The notes: generated by a model not told the origin, from the letters alone. Shown: positions 20,390 to 28,676, counted from the stretch's first letter. The stretch is DNA of 64,000 nt from Vreelandella halophila (GCF_009856365.1 NZ_WMEX01000004.1:310001-374000); one strand, 5' to 3'. Made by a program: numbers and translations.

Positions 20390-21142
20390 TCAATCCGCCC
20401 GGAGACAGGCTTCCAGAACCTGCAGCACCCGCCCGATGCCCGCATCCAGGTTCGAACGGATGTCATCCATGGTGATGACCTCGCTGGTTCTGCCCGCCGC
20501 CCAGTTCACCACCAGGGCGAGACAGGCATAATCCAGCTCCGCCTCCCGTGCCAGAACCGCCTCGGGCATGGCCGTCATCCCCACGACATCCGAACCGTCC
20601 TGTTCCAGGCGCCGGATTTCCGCGGCTGTCTCCAGCCTCGGCCCCTGGGTACAGGCGTAGACACCGCCGTCACGGAACGCCACATCCACCTCCGCCGCTG
20701 CCGCCCGCAGGGCATCGCGGATCGACTCTGAATACGGCCAGGTGAAGTCCACGTGCACCGCGTGTTCCAGGTTCTCCTCATGGAAGCTGGGCGCACGCCC
20801 CCAGGTGTAGTCAATGATCTGATCCGGCAGAACCAGGCTGGACGGGGTCATCGCCGGGTGGATGGATCCAACCGCATTGACCGCGATGATCCGGTCAACG
20901 CCGGCCTGCCTGAGCGCCTCGATATTGGCCCGATAGTTGACCCGGTGGGGCGGAATCCGGTGTGGATCGCCATGGCGGGCCAGGAAGACCACCTTCCGCC
21001 CACCCAATCGACCGATCCGCAGAGGCGCGGAGGGCGCCCCCCACACGGTTTCGGTTTCAAGGGTTTCATCAACCTCCAGTGAATCAATGGCGGTCAGCCC
21101 TGTACCGCCAATAATGCCCCACACTGGCTCACTGCTGCCCAT
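20390..21142 (-). CDS. S-methyl-5'-thioinosine phosphorylase (MTAP/PNP family)
   Basis: This purine nucleoside phosphorylase cleaves a methylthio-nucleoside with phosphate, giving the base and methylthioribose-1-P. The 250-residue protein starts WGIIGGTGL, and carries the phosphate-site RHGDPHRIPPHRVNYRANI and the QGPRLETAAEIR motif. The base pocket reads GMTAMPEAVLAREAELDYACLALVVNWAAG rather than the GMTT-x-PE form of eukaryotic methylthioadenosine phosphorylase, which fits the methylthioinosine enzyme of Pseudomonas (PA3004 type). ATG 21142 has a strong GGAGGAG; the longer frame to 21271 runs back into the mscS-like gene. It overlaps that gene by 14 bases. Confidence 0.87.
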   Translation of the reverse strand: MGSSEPVWGIIGGTGLTAIDSLEVDETLETETVWGAPSAPLRIGRLGGRKVVFLARHGDPHRIPPHRVNYRANIEALRQAGVDRIIAVNAVGSIHPAMTPSSLVLPDQIIDYTWGRAPSFHEENLEHAVHVDFTWPYSESIRDALRAAAAEVDVAFRDGGVYACTQGPRLETAAEIRRLEQDGSDVVGMTAMPEAVLAREAELDYACLALVVNWAAGRTSEVITMDDIRSNLDAGIGRVLQVLEACLRAD

Positions 21143-22292
21143 TGGCTCCTCCGCCTGTCGTTGCGGGCTGCTCGCCCTCCGCCGCCATGCCTTCGCCCAG
21201 CACAGCCTGGGGCCCTTCGCCCGCAATGTGCAGGGTGCGCGTCGGGAAGGCCACTTCTGCCCCGTGTTCACGGATGATGCTGCTGATACGGAGCATCACG
21301 TCCTGTTTCACCGTCTGGTATTCAACCCACTGGCGCGTATGGGTAAAGGCATAGACCATGATGTCCAGAGAGGAGGCATTGAAGGTGGTGAAGTTGACGA
21401 TCAGGAACTGGTTGGCATCGATGTCTTCATGCTCCTCCAGCATGCCGCGGATGTCGGCCACAATCGGAGCGACCATGTCCACATCGCTGTAGCGCACCCC
21501 GACCATTTCATAGATCCGCCGGTTCATCATCCGGGACGGATTCTCCACGGAAATGGTGGTGAAAATGGCATTGGGAACATAGAGCGGGCGCAGCTCAAAG
21601 GTCCTGATCCGGGTCACCCGCCACCCGATGTGTTCCACCACCCCTTCAATGCTTGCGTCAGGAGAGCGGATCCACTCCCCCACCTTGAAAGGTTTGTCCA
21701 TGTAGACAACGGCACCGCCGAAGAAATTCGCCAGCATGTCCTTGGCCGCGAAGCCGACGGCGATACCACCCACGCCGCCGAACGCCAACACACCGGAAAT
21801 GCTGTAACCCAGATTCTGGATGATGACCAGAGCGGCGATGACGAACACTGAAACACGCGACAGCTTGCCGATGGCGGAAACCGTGGTGTAATCCATGGGC
21901 TCGGAGACACGGCTCGAAACCAGCAGCTCCTCGGTGCCCTGTATGAACCGCAGCAGCGCCCAGACCAGCAGCAGTATGAAACCGAACCTGAGGCCCAGCC
22001 CATTGAGGTTGAGCAGATCGATCTCGTAGAAGCGGGCGCTCGCTTCCGAGGCGAAATACAGACCCAGAAGCCAGATGTACCAGTACAGCGGGCGCCGTAT
22101 GGCATGGATCAGAACGTCATCCCAGAGATTGCGGTTATTCCGCAGCTTGTTCTCAACCGCCCGGATCACCCACCAGACGACAAAAGCCACCACGAAGGTG
22201 GTCACCAGGATCGAACCGGCCCAGAGCAGCCCGCGGAATTCCGGGGCAATCCCCAGACCGGAGAGGACACCATCGAGGCCGGAAAGCGTCAT
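21129..22292 (-). CDS. MscS-type mechanosensitive ion channel
   Basis: This inner-membrane channel of 387 residues would release solutes on hypo-osmotic shock. It has about five membrane helices; the pore-lining TM3 region reads SGVLAFGGVGGIAVGFAAKDMLANFFGG. The beta domain follows (PFKVGEWIR, then VVEHIGWRVTRIRTFELRPLYVPNAIF and the ENPSRM-x-NRRI motif). The size and order of helices resemble the YbdG subfamily more than the small MscS. Its start overlaps the nagZ stop by four bases and its end overlaps the phosphorylase gene, forming a compact unit. Confidence 0.92.
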   Translation of the reverse strand: MTLSGLDGVLSGLGIAPEFRGLLWAGSILVTTFVVAFVVWWVIRAVENKLRNNRNLWDDVLIHAIRRPLYWYIWLLGLYFASEASARFYEIDLLNLNGLGLRFGFILLLVWALLRFIQGTEELLVSSRVSEPMDYTTVSAIGKLSRVSVFVIAALVIIQNLGYSISGVLAFGGVGGIAVGFAAKDMLANFFGGAVVYMDKPFKVGEWIRSPDASIEGVVEHIGWRVTRIRTFELRPLYVPNAIFTTISVENPSRMMNRRIYEMVGVRYSDVDMVAPIVADIRGMLEEHEDIDANQFLIVNFTTFNASSLDIMVYAFTHTRQWVEYQTVKQDVMLRISSIIREHGAEVAFPTRTLHIAGEGPQAVLGEGMAAEGEQPATTGGGANGQQ

Positions 22293-23314
22293 GCGGGCGC
22301 CTCATCCAGCATGCGAAGCAGTGCCGCACGGGTATCCCGATACCGGGCCGTACTGCGGAAAGCACCACGTGGCCCGGGCAACGGCTTGCCCCGCAGCGAC
22401 ACCAACCCGGCCGACGCGCGCGCGCCGGCCTCGCTCAGGCTTGCGGCCACAGCATCGGCAGCTTCGGGATCGTTACAGACCAGCAGCAGGTCACAGCCCG
22501 CATCAAGTGCAGCCTGTGCCCGTTCCGGCGGTTCGCCGGCCACAGCCGCGCCGGCCATGGTGAGATCATCGCTGATCACAACGCCACGGAACCCGACCTC
22601 GCGGGAAAGCACGTTCTTCAGCCAGAACGGAGAGAAGCCGGCCGGCTGCTCATCCACGCCCGGGTAGACCACATGGGCGGGCATGACAGCATCCAGAGTC
22701 TCCGCCAGCTCCCGGAAAGGCACCGCGTCGTGCTCCAGGATCTGCTCCAGGGTGCGCCCGTCGCTGGGCAGTTCGTGATGGGAGTCCGCAGCAATGGCCC
22801 CATGGCCGGGGAAGTGTTTGCCCACTGCTGCCATACCGCCCTCATGCATGCCATCAATCCAGGCGCCGGCGAGTTCGGCCACCACCTGAGGGTCCGAGTG
22901 GAAGCTACGATCACCGATCACACTGGAAACCCCGTGATCCAGGTCCAGCACCGGTGCAAAACTGAAATCCACATCCATGTCCCGCAGCTCGGAAGCCATC
23001 AGCCAGCCCGCGGCATGGGCAATGGCACGGGCATTCGCGGGATCCCGCTCCCAGGCCAGACCGAAGCTGCGCATCGGTGGCAGCCGTGTGAGCCCGGACT
23101 GGAAACGCTGTACCCGGCCACCCTCCTGGTCCACGCCAATCAGGATGCGCGGCCGGATCTGGCGGATGGACTGCACCAGGGACCGGAGCTGGGCCGGTGA
23201 CTCGTAATTACGGGTAAACAGGATCACTCCGCCCACCGCCTCATGGGCCAGTCGTTCACGCTCGGAGGCGCTGAGACGTGGCCCCTCGAGATCGATCATC
23301 AATGGTCCGCTCAC
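22289..23314 (-). CDS. nagZ: Beta-N-acetylhexosaminidase NagZ
   Basis: This cytoplasmic family 3 glycosidase removes N-acetylglucosamine from anhydro-muropeptides during peptidoglycan recycling. The 341-residue protein has PLMIDLEGPRLSASERERLAH at the start, GVDQEGGRVQRF, and the catalytic KHFPGHGAIAADSHHELP with the His of the flexible catalytic loop. The nucleophile Asp lies in GVVISDDLTMAG. It overlaps the downstream mscS-like gene by ATGA. An L,D-transpeptidase gene lies just upstream on the same strand, giving two peptidoglycan-related genes in a row. Confidence 0.96.
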   Translation of the reverse strand: MSGPLMIDLEGPRLSASERERLAHEAVGGVILFTRNYESPAQLRSLVQSIRQIRPRILIGVDQEGGRVQRFQSGLTRLPPMRSFGLAWERDPANARAIAHAAGWLMASELRDMDVDFSFAPVLDLDHGVSSVIGDRSFHSDPQVVAELAGAWIDGMHEGGMAAVGKHFPGHGAIAADSHHELPSDGRTLEQILEHDAVPFRELAETLDAVMPAHVVYPGVDEQPAGFSPFWLKNVLSREVGFRGVVISDDLTMAGAAVAGEPPERAQAALDAGCDLLLVCNDPEAADAVAASLSEAGARASAGLVSLRGKPLPGPRGAFRSTARYRDTRAALLRMLDEAPA

Positions 23315-23354
23315 CGGGCCTCCCTAAACGACACAAGAACGGCCCGGGCCCGCC

Positions 23355-23879
23355 TCACTGAACAAAGACAGGCGTGCCCGGGCGCACCCATTCCCAGAGC
23401 TGAAGAATGTCATCATTGCGCATCCGGATACAACCGTGGGACAGCGGCTGCCCCATGGGTTCCGTATCCGGAGTGCCATGGATGTAGATGAACCGACGCA
23501 TGGTATCAACAGCGCCTCCGCGGTTATACCCGGGCTCTTCGCCACAGAGCCAGATAATCCGCGTCAGTATCCAGTCACGCCCGGGATACTCACGGTGCAG
23601 CTGCGGGCTCCAGACCTCGCCGGTGGGGCGCCGACCGCGGAACACCGCCCCCCGGGGCTGGCCGGCCCCGATGCAGGAACGGACCCGATGCCGCCCCAGC
23701 GGCGTCCCACCGGAACCGTCCTGCTGACCGGCGCCGGCGGCGGCCGTGGAAATGCGGTAACACAACCATGGGCCTGCGCGCCCATGCAGAGTCATGATCT
23801 GACGGGCCAGCTCCACCTCGATCCGCTCGATCGGATCACCGCCGTCAGGCACCGCTGTCGGAATTCCCTCTGTTGCCAT
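23355..23879 (-). CDS. YkuD-domain L,D-transpeptidase
   Basis: This family cross-links peptidoglycan stems or attaches proteins through a catalytic cysteine. The 174-residue protein is essentially a bare YkuD domain: GTPLGRHRV, FIYIHGTPD with His134, and the active-site motif SHGCIRM with Cys150. I see no signal peptide or membrane helix, which is unusual because substrates are periplasmic. ATG 23879 is inside the 3' end of psrA (35-base overlap); the open frame further upstream to 24305 is out-of-frame psrA sequence. nagZ follows 40 bases downstream. Secretion by another route, or an intracellular muropeptide substrate, remains open. Confidence 0.85.
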   Translation of the reverse strand: MATEGIPTAVPDGGDPIERIEVELARQIMTLHGRAGPWLCYRISTAAAGAGQQDGSGGTPLGRHRVRSCIGAGQPRGAVFRGRRPTGEVWSPQLHREYPGRDWILTRIIWLCGEEPGYNRGGAVDTMRRFIYIHGTPDTEPMGQPLSHGCIRMRNDDILQLWEWVRPGTPVFVQ

Positions 23880-24519
23880 GGGCAACAGTATGCGCCTGCA
23901 TTCCTGCGGCAAGAAAGGGCACGAGGTGATCCACGATCTCCTCGTTGGGGGTCTCGACCCCCAGTTTGTTCCAGAGGATCTCCGTGAGCGCATCACTGCT
24001 GGAGAGGGTGAAAGCCGTGGCGCCAAGCATGAACTGGTTGCGCCAGTAGCGCTCCACGGCGGACAGCTCCGGGGTGGCGTTCTTGAGAAGCCGCATGAAG
24101 CGATCGAAGGTGTGGCTGTACTCGGCTTCCAGAAAGCGGCGCAGATGCCCCTGGGACTGGGTGTAGGCAAGCCCCTGCAGGCGCATGTAGATGGCGATGC
24201 TGCGGTCGTGCTGGCGTGGCATCTCCACCAGGGTACTGGTGAGCACCCGCAGCACTGACTCCAGGTCGGGCGGCTCCGGGGCCGCTTCCGCCTCAAGGCG
24301 GTCAAAGGCCGCCTCCAGCGCGATACAGAAGGGGGTAAGGAAGCGTGCGAATACCGCCTGGATCAGCGATTTTTTGGAACCGAAATGGTAATTGACCGCA
24401 GCCAGATTCACGCCGGCCTTACCGGTGATCATGCGGAGAGAGGTCTCGGAGAAGCCTCTTTCGGCGAACAGCTCCTCCGCCGCATCCAGAATCCTGTCCA
24501 CTGTATCCGTCTGCGCCAT
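23845..24519 (-). CDS. psrA: TetR-family transcriptional regulator PsrA
   Basis: PsrA controls fatty-acid degradation genes (and rpoS in Pseudomonas) in response to long-chain fatty acyl ligands. From ATG 24519 the protein has 224 residues. Its N-terminus, MAQTDTVDRILDAAEELFAE, and the HTH helix GKAGVNLAAVNYHFGSKKSLI, match Pseudomonas PsrA nearly exactly; the ligand domain retains FMRLL- and FMLGA-type segments. The longer start at 24549 would put its own operators inside the coding region. Two PsrA-like operators lie just upstream, so autorepression is likely. The gene overlaps the L,D-transpeptidase gene. Confidence 0.93.
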   Translation of the reverse strand: MAQTDTVDRILDAAEELFAERGFSETSLRMITGKAGVNLAAVNYHFGSKKSLIQAVFARFLTPFCIALEAAFDRLEAEAAPEPPDLESVLRVLTSTLVEMPRQHDRSIAIYMRLQGLAYTQSQGHLRRFLEAEYSHTFDRFMRLLKNATPELSAVERYWRNQFMLGATAFTLSSSDALTEILWNKLGVETPNEEIVDHLVPFLAAGMQAHTVAHGNRGNSDSGA

Positions 24520-24542
24520 GGAATCCCGCTCAAACATTTGAC

Positions 24543-24556
24543 CAAACAATTGTTTG
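24543..24556. promoter_or_regulatory. PsrA operator 1
   Basis: Bases read CAAACAATTGTTTG, a perfect 5-bp inverted repeat with a 4-bp centre. This is the known PsrA-box architecture (G/CAAAC-N2-4-GTTTG/C). It lies 24 bases upstream of the psrA ATG. A further half-site-like CAAACATTTG is at 24531-24540. Confidence 0.85.
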
Positions 24557-24569
24557 AAACATACGTTTG
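24556..24569. promoter_or_regulatory. PsrA operator 2
   Basis: Bases read GAAACATACGTTTG, again two 5-bp arms with a 4-bp centre. It shares one base with operator 1, so the two sites are phased 13 bp apart. Confidence 0.8.
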
Positions 24570-24582
24570 AGCCGGAAAGGTG

Positions 24583-25539
24583 TCAAGACGACCGGGCAGA
24601 TGGGTTGCCTGTATGCGCTGGAGCGCCCTCACCCCCGGCTTCCGCGGATTCAGGTGGCACCGGATCGGACTCGGGCACCGGCACTACGCTGGGGTCGCTA
24701 GACTGGGCTGCCGCGTTCAGCGGCTCCACATTCCCTTCATCCAGCATCTGCTCGTGGGTCCGCAGGTATTCCTCCCGCAGACGGTTATAGGCCTTTTCCG
24801 CTTCCAGAGCAAAAATGAGATAGAGCTGGGCCTGGGAGCGGTTGCGTATGCTGTCCACCAGCTGCCCTCTCTCGGAAAGGCTGTAGAGGCCGGTGTAACG
24901 GCTGCGACGCAGCGCCGGATTATACTCGGCCAGCGGGCGGCATGCAGCCGCCAGCCCGATCGGCCCTTCCAGGTGTTCAACGTGTTTGCGGGCACGGTGC
25001 AGCAGGCGCCGCCGTTTCAGCAGCAGCTCCATATGGGAGGCCTGATGGGTGAAGACGTGCCGCACGCCCGGCAGCCCCCAGAGCGCGGCCAGCGCCAGGG
25101 CACCAAAGGCCACCCCACCGATCAGTGCCGGCACCAGGTTGCCCATACCCGCGAGAACCAGGGCGGCAAGCACGCTCAGCAGCAGCAGCCAGCTGTCGCG
25201 CCGGCGCCGCGCCAGATTCAGCTGGTGGTGATCCGGCCACCCGGGCATGGCCAGGGTATCGAAGTCCAGCAGAAGCAGACGCTCGCAGTCGTGCAGCAGC
25301 CTGCGCCGGCGCTGCTGGCGCTTACGCTCAGCCTCGCGCGCCGCCCGCAGGGCAGCTTCGGGGTCCGCATCCGCTGACGCCTCCTCATCTTCGACCGGAT
25401 CACCGTCCAGCCCATTCACCGGGCTCCCGGAGTCCACCGACTGATCCCCCGCCTGGGTTTCCGGTCCGGGAACCGGTTCCAGTCGACCGCCGGGATGAAC
25501 CCGCGGTTCCTCCGGCCGTTCAGGCTGATGCTGCGCCAT
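24583..25539 (-). CDS. Uncharacterised membrane protein with acidic ends
   Basis: I do not recognise a family. The 318-residue protein begins with a Pro/Glu/Asp-rich segment of about 60 residues, then a strongly basic helix (AAREAERKRQQRRRRLL), then two adjacent membrane helices (about 117-156: SWLLLLSVLAALVLAG and LIGGVAFGALALAALWGLP). A helical cytoplasmic part follows (KRRRLLHRARKHVEHL and ...LYLIFALEAEKAYNRLREEYLRTHEQM), and an acidic, Pro-rich tail closes it. A GGAGAG site precedes ATG 25539. It lies upstream of psrA on the same strand, with the PsrA operators in the 63-base gap. Composition fits a real gene. Confidence 0.7.
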   Translation of the reverse strand: MAQHQPERPEEPRVHPGGRLEPVPGPETQAGDQSVDSGSPVNGLDGDPVEDEEASADADPEAALRAAREAERKRQQRRRRLLHDCERLLLLDFDTLAMPGWPDHHQLNLARRRRDSWLLLLSVLAALVLAGMGNLVPALIGGVAFGALALAALWGLPGVRHVFTHQASHMELLLKRRRLLHRARKHVEHLEGPIGLAAACRPLAEYNPALRRSRYTGLYSLSERGQLVDSIRNRSQAQLYLIFALEAEKAYNRLREEYLRTHEQMLDEGNVEPLNAAAQSSDPSVVPVPESDPVPPESAEAGGEGAPAHTGNPSARSS

Positions 25540-25692
25540 CCCACTCTCCGCGTGCCTGTACCATCACTGGTTAACGGCTGATCCTTCCGGGTCTTGAGTG
25601 CCCGCTCCCATGCTCTGGCATGTATTGGCAGCGTAGCGTATTCTGATTCACCCTGACGGCTGTGGAACAAACTTTTACAGAGGCAAGGCTCC

Positions 25693-26115
25693 ATGACGAC
25701 CACTCCCAAGATCCTGGTACGCGACTACATGCGTTCACTGTCCCTCTGGTTCTCCCCTTCCGACCCGATCGAGAAGGTGGCGGCCACGCTGGTTAAGCAG
25801 GAAGAGCTGGGCGCACCGGTTCTGGACGAGCACAAACGTCTCATCGGCTTTGTGACCGAGCAGGACTGCATCAAGGAGATGCTCAATGACTCCTATTACG
25901 CCCAGGAGCACCAGCTGGTGAGCGACGTAATGTCCCGCAGGACCGTATCCGTGGGGCCGGATGAAGATGTGACCCACCTGGCGGAGGAAATGCTTGGCGC
26001 CAAGCCCAAGATCTATCCGGTGGTCGACAACAGCCGGGTTATCGGGGTCATCACCCGGGGTGATGTGCTGCGGGCCCTGAGCCGTGTTCGCAACAGTGGC
26101 CACGGCCACATCTGA
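25693..26115 (+). CDS. Two-CBS-domain protein
   Basis: The 140-residue cytoplasmic protein is a single Bateman module. The first CBS repeat runs from VRDYMRSLSLWFSPSDPIEKVAATLVKQ to LIGFVTEQDCIKEML, and the second from VSDVMSRRTVSVGPDEDVTHLAEEML to VIGVITRGDVLRAL. Such modules bind adenine nucleotides and act as sensors, but no effector domain is attached, so the target is unknown. It lies 11 bases before ribE on the same strand. The SD is weak. Confidence 0.87.
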   Translation: MTTTPKILVRDYMRSLSLWFSPSDPIEKVAATLVKQEELGAPVLDEHKRLIGFVTEQDCIKEMLNDSYYAQEHQLVSDVMSRRTVSVGPDEDVTHLAEEMLGAKPKIYPVVDNSRVIGVITRGDVLRALSRVRNSGHGHI

Positions 26116-26126
26116 CGGGCGCTGGC

Positions 26127-26750
26127 GTGTTTACAGGAATCGTACAGGGCATCGCCCAGGTAGCCACCGTTGAGCGGCTGGCCGGGCTCCACCGGATCAG
26201 CCTGCGCTTTCCGGAAAACTTCATTGACGGCATTGCGATTGGCGCTTCGGTGTCCGTCAACGGGGCCTGCCTGACAGTTACCGAAGCCTGGCCGGAGAGC
26301 CACCTGGCGGCCTTTGATGTGATGATGGAAACCCTGAGGGTCACCACCCTGGGGGAGCTGCAGGAAGGGAGTCCGGTCAACGTCGAGCGCGCCGCCCGGA
26401 TCGGCGATGAAATTGGTGGCCACCTGCTTTCAGGCCACGTCCACTGCATGGCCAGGGTCAGCTCGATTGAGGAGCCCGAGAACAACCGTCGGATTGCCTT
26501 TTCCGTTCCCCATGCGTGGCGCCCCTACCTGATCAGCAAGGGCTATATCGCGGTGGATGGAGCCAGCCTCACCATTGCCGAACTGACCAGCGACGGCTTT
26601 GCCGTCTACCTGATCCCCGAAACGCTCAGGGCCACGCGTTTCGGCGCGCTCGATGAAGGGGATCACGTGAACATTGAGATCGACCACCAGACCCAGACGA
26701 TCATCGATACCCTTAACCGTCTGGACCTGGTACCCCGCGGGGCCGACTGA
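26127..26750 (+). CDS. ribE: Riboflavin synthase, alpha subunit type
   Basis: This enzyme dismutates two 6,7-dimethyl-8-ribityllumazine molecules to riboflavin and a pyrimidinedione. The 207-residue protein shows the internal duplication: barrel 1 with MFTGIVQG and VNGACLTVTE, barrel 2 with ISKGYIAVDGASLTIAEL and the closing NIEIDHQTQTIIDTL. It matches the E. coli form closely. The start is GTG at 26127. No other rib gene is present, so it stands apart from a ribD-ribB-ribH operon, as in E. coli. Confidence 0.92.
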   Translation: MFTGIVQGIAQVATVERLAGLHRISLRFPENFIDGIAIGASVSVNGACLTVTEAWPESHLAAFDVMMETLRVTTLGELQEGSPVNVERAARIGDEIGGHLLSGHVHCMARVSSIEEPENNRRIAFSVPHAWRPYLISKGYIAVDGASLTIAELTSDGFAVYLIPETLRATRFGALDEGDHVNIEIDHQTQTIIDTLNRLDLVPRGAD

Positions 26751-26778
26751 CCCCGCGGTGGCCATTTCCAGCGCTGTT

Positions 26779-27903
26779 CTAGCGCTGGTAGCCAGGGCGC
26801 AGGAAGGGCATGGCGGAAACCGTCATGCTGCGGCGCTTGCCGCGCACATCCGCCTCAACGGTGGTGCCTTTCTCCGCCAGGTCCGCGCGCACATACCCCA
26901 TGGCAATGGGCGCGCCGACACTGGCGGCAAAGTTGCCACTGGTCACTTCCCCAATGGGCTCATCACCACCTTCCGCATAGAGCACAGCGCCTTCGCGTAC
27001 CGGCGCCTTGCCTTCAGCAACGAGCCCGACGCGCTTGCGCTCCGGCGCGCTGTCGCGCATCTGCTGCAGAACCCGCTGCGCCCCCGGGAAACCGCCCTCA
27101 CGCTCACCACCGAGCCTGCGGGCCTTGCCGATGGCCCAGCCCAGGGAGGCCTCAACCGGCGTCGTCCGGGTGGTGATGTCATGACCATACAGGCAGAGTC
27201 CAGCCTCGAGGCGCAATGAATCCCGGGCACCAAGCCCTACCGGCTCCACATGGTCGTCCTCCAGCAGACGCCGGGCCAGGGTCTCCGCCACCTCAGCCGG
27301 CACCGAGATCTCGTACCCATCCTCGCCGGTGTAGCCACTGCGGGAAATGATCGCCGGACTGTCGAGCAATGTCATGGGCCAGTTGTCCATGAACTTCATT
27401 TTCCGGACCTCCGGCTGGAGTTTCGCCAGAGCCTCCTCCGCCTTGGGCCCCTGGAGAGCGATCAGCGCCCTGTCGGTCATCTCGGTCAGTGTGACGGAAG
27501 CCGGCAGCCCGGCCCTCAGGTGCGCGATGTCCTCGGCCTTGCAGGCGGCGTTGACGACCAGATAGAAGCCATCCTCATGGCGGCTGATCATCAGATCGTC
27601 CAGTACCCCCCCGTCCTCGTTGGTGAACAGGCCATAACGCTGGCGATGCATGCCCAGCCCGACCAGGTCAGAGGGCACCATGGCTTCCAGCGCTTCCGCA
27701 ATGCCCTCGCCGCTGAGCCATACCTGGCCCATGTGCGAGACATCAAAAAGACCTGCGCCTTCCCGTGTATGAAGGTGCTCCTGCTTGATCCCCGCGGGGT
27801 ATTGCACCGGCATGCTGTAGCCGGCAAACGGGACCATGCGCGCACCAAGTTCCTCGTGGAGGGCGGTCAGCGGGGTTGTAAGCATTGCCTGATCGTTCGC
27901 CAT
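26779..27903 (-). CDS. gcvT: Glycine cleavage system aminomethyltransferase
   Basis: T protein takes the aminomethyl group from lipoyl-H protein, releasing ammonia and forming 5,10-methylene-THF. The 374-residue protein has the N-terminal MVPFAGYSMPVQYP, the FDVSHMGQVWLSG motif, SGYTGEDGYEISV and RDSLRLEAGLCLYGHDI, all diagnostic of GcvT. ATG 27903 follows an AGGAGAG. Unlike the common gcvT-H-P operon, gcvT here is on the opposite strand to gcvH-gcvP, with an XRE-cupin regulator gene between them. The operator-like TTTCC-N4-GGAAA repeat lies 82 bases upstream. Confidence 0.96.
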   Translation of the reverse strand: MANDQAMLTTPLTALHEELGARMVPFAGYSMPVQYPAGIKQEHLHTREGAGLFDVSHMGQVWLSGEGIAEALEAMVPSDLVGLGMHRQRYGLFTNEDGGVLDDLMISRHEDGFYLVVNAACKAEDIAHLRAGLPASVTLTEMTDRALIALQGPKAEEALAKLQPEVRKMKFMDNWPMTLLDSPAIISRSGYTGEDGYEISVPAEVAETLARRLLEDDHVEPVGLGARDSLRLEAGLCLYGHDITTRTTPVEASLGWAIGKARRLGGEREGGFPGAQRVLQQMRDSAPERKRVGLVAEGKAPVREGAVLYAEGGDEPIGEVTSGNFAASVGAPIAMGYVRADLAEKGTTVEADVRGKRRSMTVSAMPFLRPGYQR

Positions 27904-27984
27904 GAGCCTGTCTCTCCTGTTGCTGTTTCGGAGCCACCTGTACCTGCGGCTCCCGCTGAACTGGGTTGCCCCTATGATGCCGTA

Positions 27985-28008
27985 TTTCCGATTGGAAACA
28001 AAGTTTCC
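27985..28008. promoter_or_regulatory. Operator-like inverted repeats upstream of gcvT
   Basis: Bases 27985-27998 read TTTCCGATTGGAAA (5-bp arms, 4-bp centre). The right arm then pairs again with a third half-site: GGAAAC AAA GTTTCC at 27994-28008. The same TTTCC-N4-GGAAA design occurs at 28657-28670 in front of the XRE regulator and gcvH. This points to common control, most simply by the regulator encoded between. Confidence 0.65.
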
Positions 28009-28010
28009 TG

Positions 28011-28646
28011 TCAGGCCGTCACCCAGAGAACTTCCGCATCCTCCTCGCTCACGGAAACCAGCATATGCCCCATGGTGCAGTCGTAATAGGCACTGTCCCC
28101 GGCTTCCAGGCGCACGGGCTCATAGAACTCCGTATAGAACAGGATGGCCCCGCTCAGCACATACAGGAATTCCTCCCCATCGTGCCGGATCCACTCCGGG
28201 AAATCCCCGAACGCACGCGCGCGCACACGCGTTGTGAAGGGCACCATCTTCTTGTGGCTGAGATCCGTCGCCAGCAGCTCGTGCTCATAGGTGGCCGTGG
28301 GGTGAGGCTTGCCCTCCCCGCGACGCGTGATGTCGCGCCGCCCCGACGGCTGGGCGCTGTTGCTGGGTTCTGAGAACAGCTGCGGCAGGTCGATACCCAG
28401 CCCGTTGACCAGCTTGTGCACCACCGAAAAGGTGGGTGAAATCTGCTCGTTCTCAATCTTCGACAGCGTGGAGCGCGCAAGTCCCGTCAGTTTGCTGGCC
28501 TCCTCCAGGGTCAGCCCCTGGCCCAGCCGCAGGGACCGGACGCGCTCTCCCAGCCGCAGGGGCTGCAGTGAGGCTTCGGTTTCACCGCGCTGGACCTGCA
28601 GGGTCTCGTGGAGCGGCTCCCGCATGTTCTCGCTGTCCTCAGACAT
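28011..28646 (-). CDS. XRE-family regulator with C-terminal cupin domain
   Basis: The 211-residue DNA-binding protein has an HTH domain at about 30-90 (GERVRSLRLGQGLTLEEASKLTGLARSTLSKIENEQISPTFSVVHKLVNGLG region) and a C-terminal cupin barrel (FPEWIRHDGEEFLYVLSGAILFYTEFYEPVRLEAGDSAYYD, then MGHMLVSVSEED). Cupin XRE regulators usually sense a small amino compound or amine. Its place between gcvT and gcvHP suggests that it controls glycine cleavage, perhaps sensing glycine or serine; that is inference. ATG 28646 has no clear ribosome site and lies ten bases from an operator-like palindrome, which also suggests autoregulation; ATG 28625 is a possible alternative. Confidence 0.9.
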   Translation of the reverse strand: MSEDSENMREPLHETLQVQRGETEASLQPLRLGERVRSLRLGQGLTLEEASKLTGLARSTLSKIENEQISPTFSVVHKLVNGLGIDLPQLFSEPSNSAQPSGRRDITRRGEGKPHPTATYEHELLATDLSHKKMVPFTTRVRARAFGDFPEWIRHDGEEFLYVLSGAILFYTEFYEPVRLEAGDSAYYDCTMGHMLVSVSEEDAEVLWVTA

Positions 28647-28656
28647 GATTCGCGTG

Positions 28657-28670
28657 TTTCCTATAGGAAA
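28657..28670. promoter_or_regulatory. Operator-like palindrome between the XRE regulator and gcvH
   Basis: Bases read TTTCCTATAGGAAA, a perfect 14-bp palindrome. It lies ten bases before the regulator ATG and directly upstream of the candidate gcvH -35. A related pseudo-palindrome (GGAAAATCC) sits within the gcvH promoter spacer at 28686-28694. Confidence 0.7.
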
Positions 28671-28676
28671 TTTACG

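Noticed and set aside
23880-24305. N-terminal extension of the L,D-transpeptidase frame
   Set aside because: The extension is psrA read in another frame, Ser/Pro/Arg-rich, without export signal; ATG 23879 is the sensible start.
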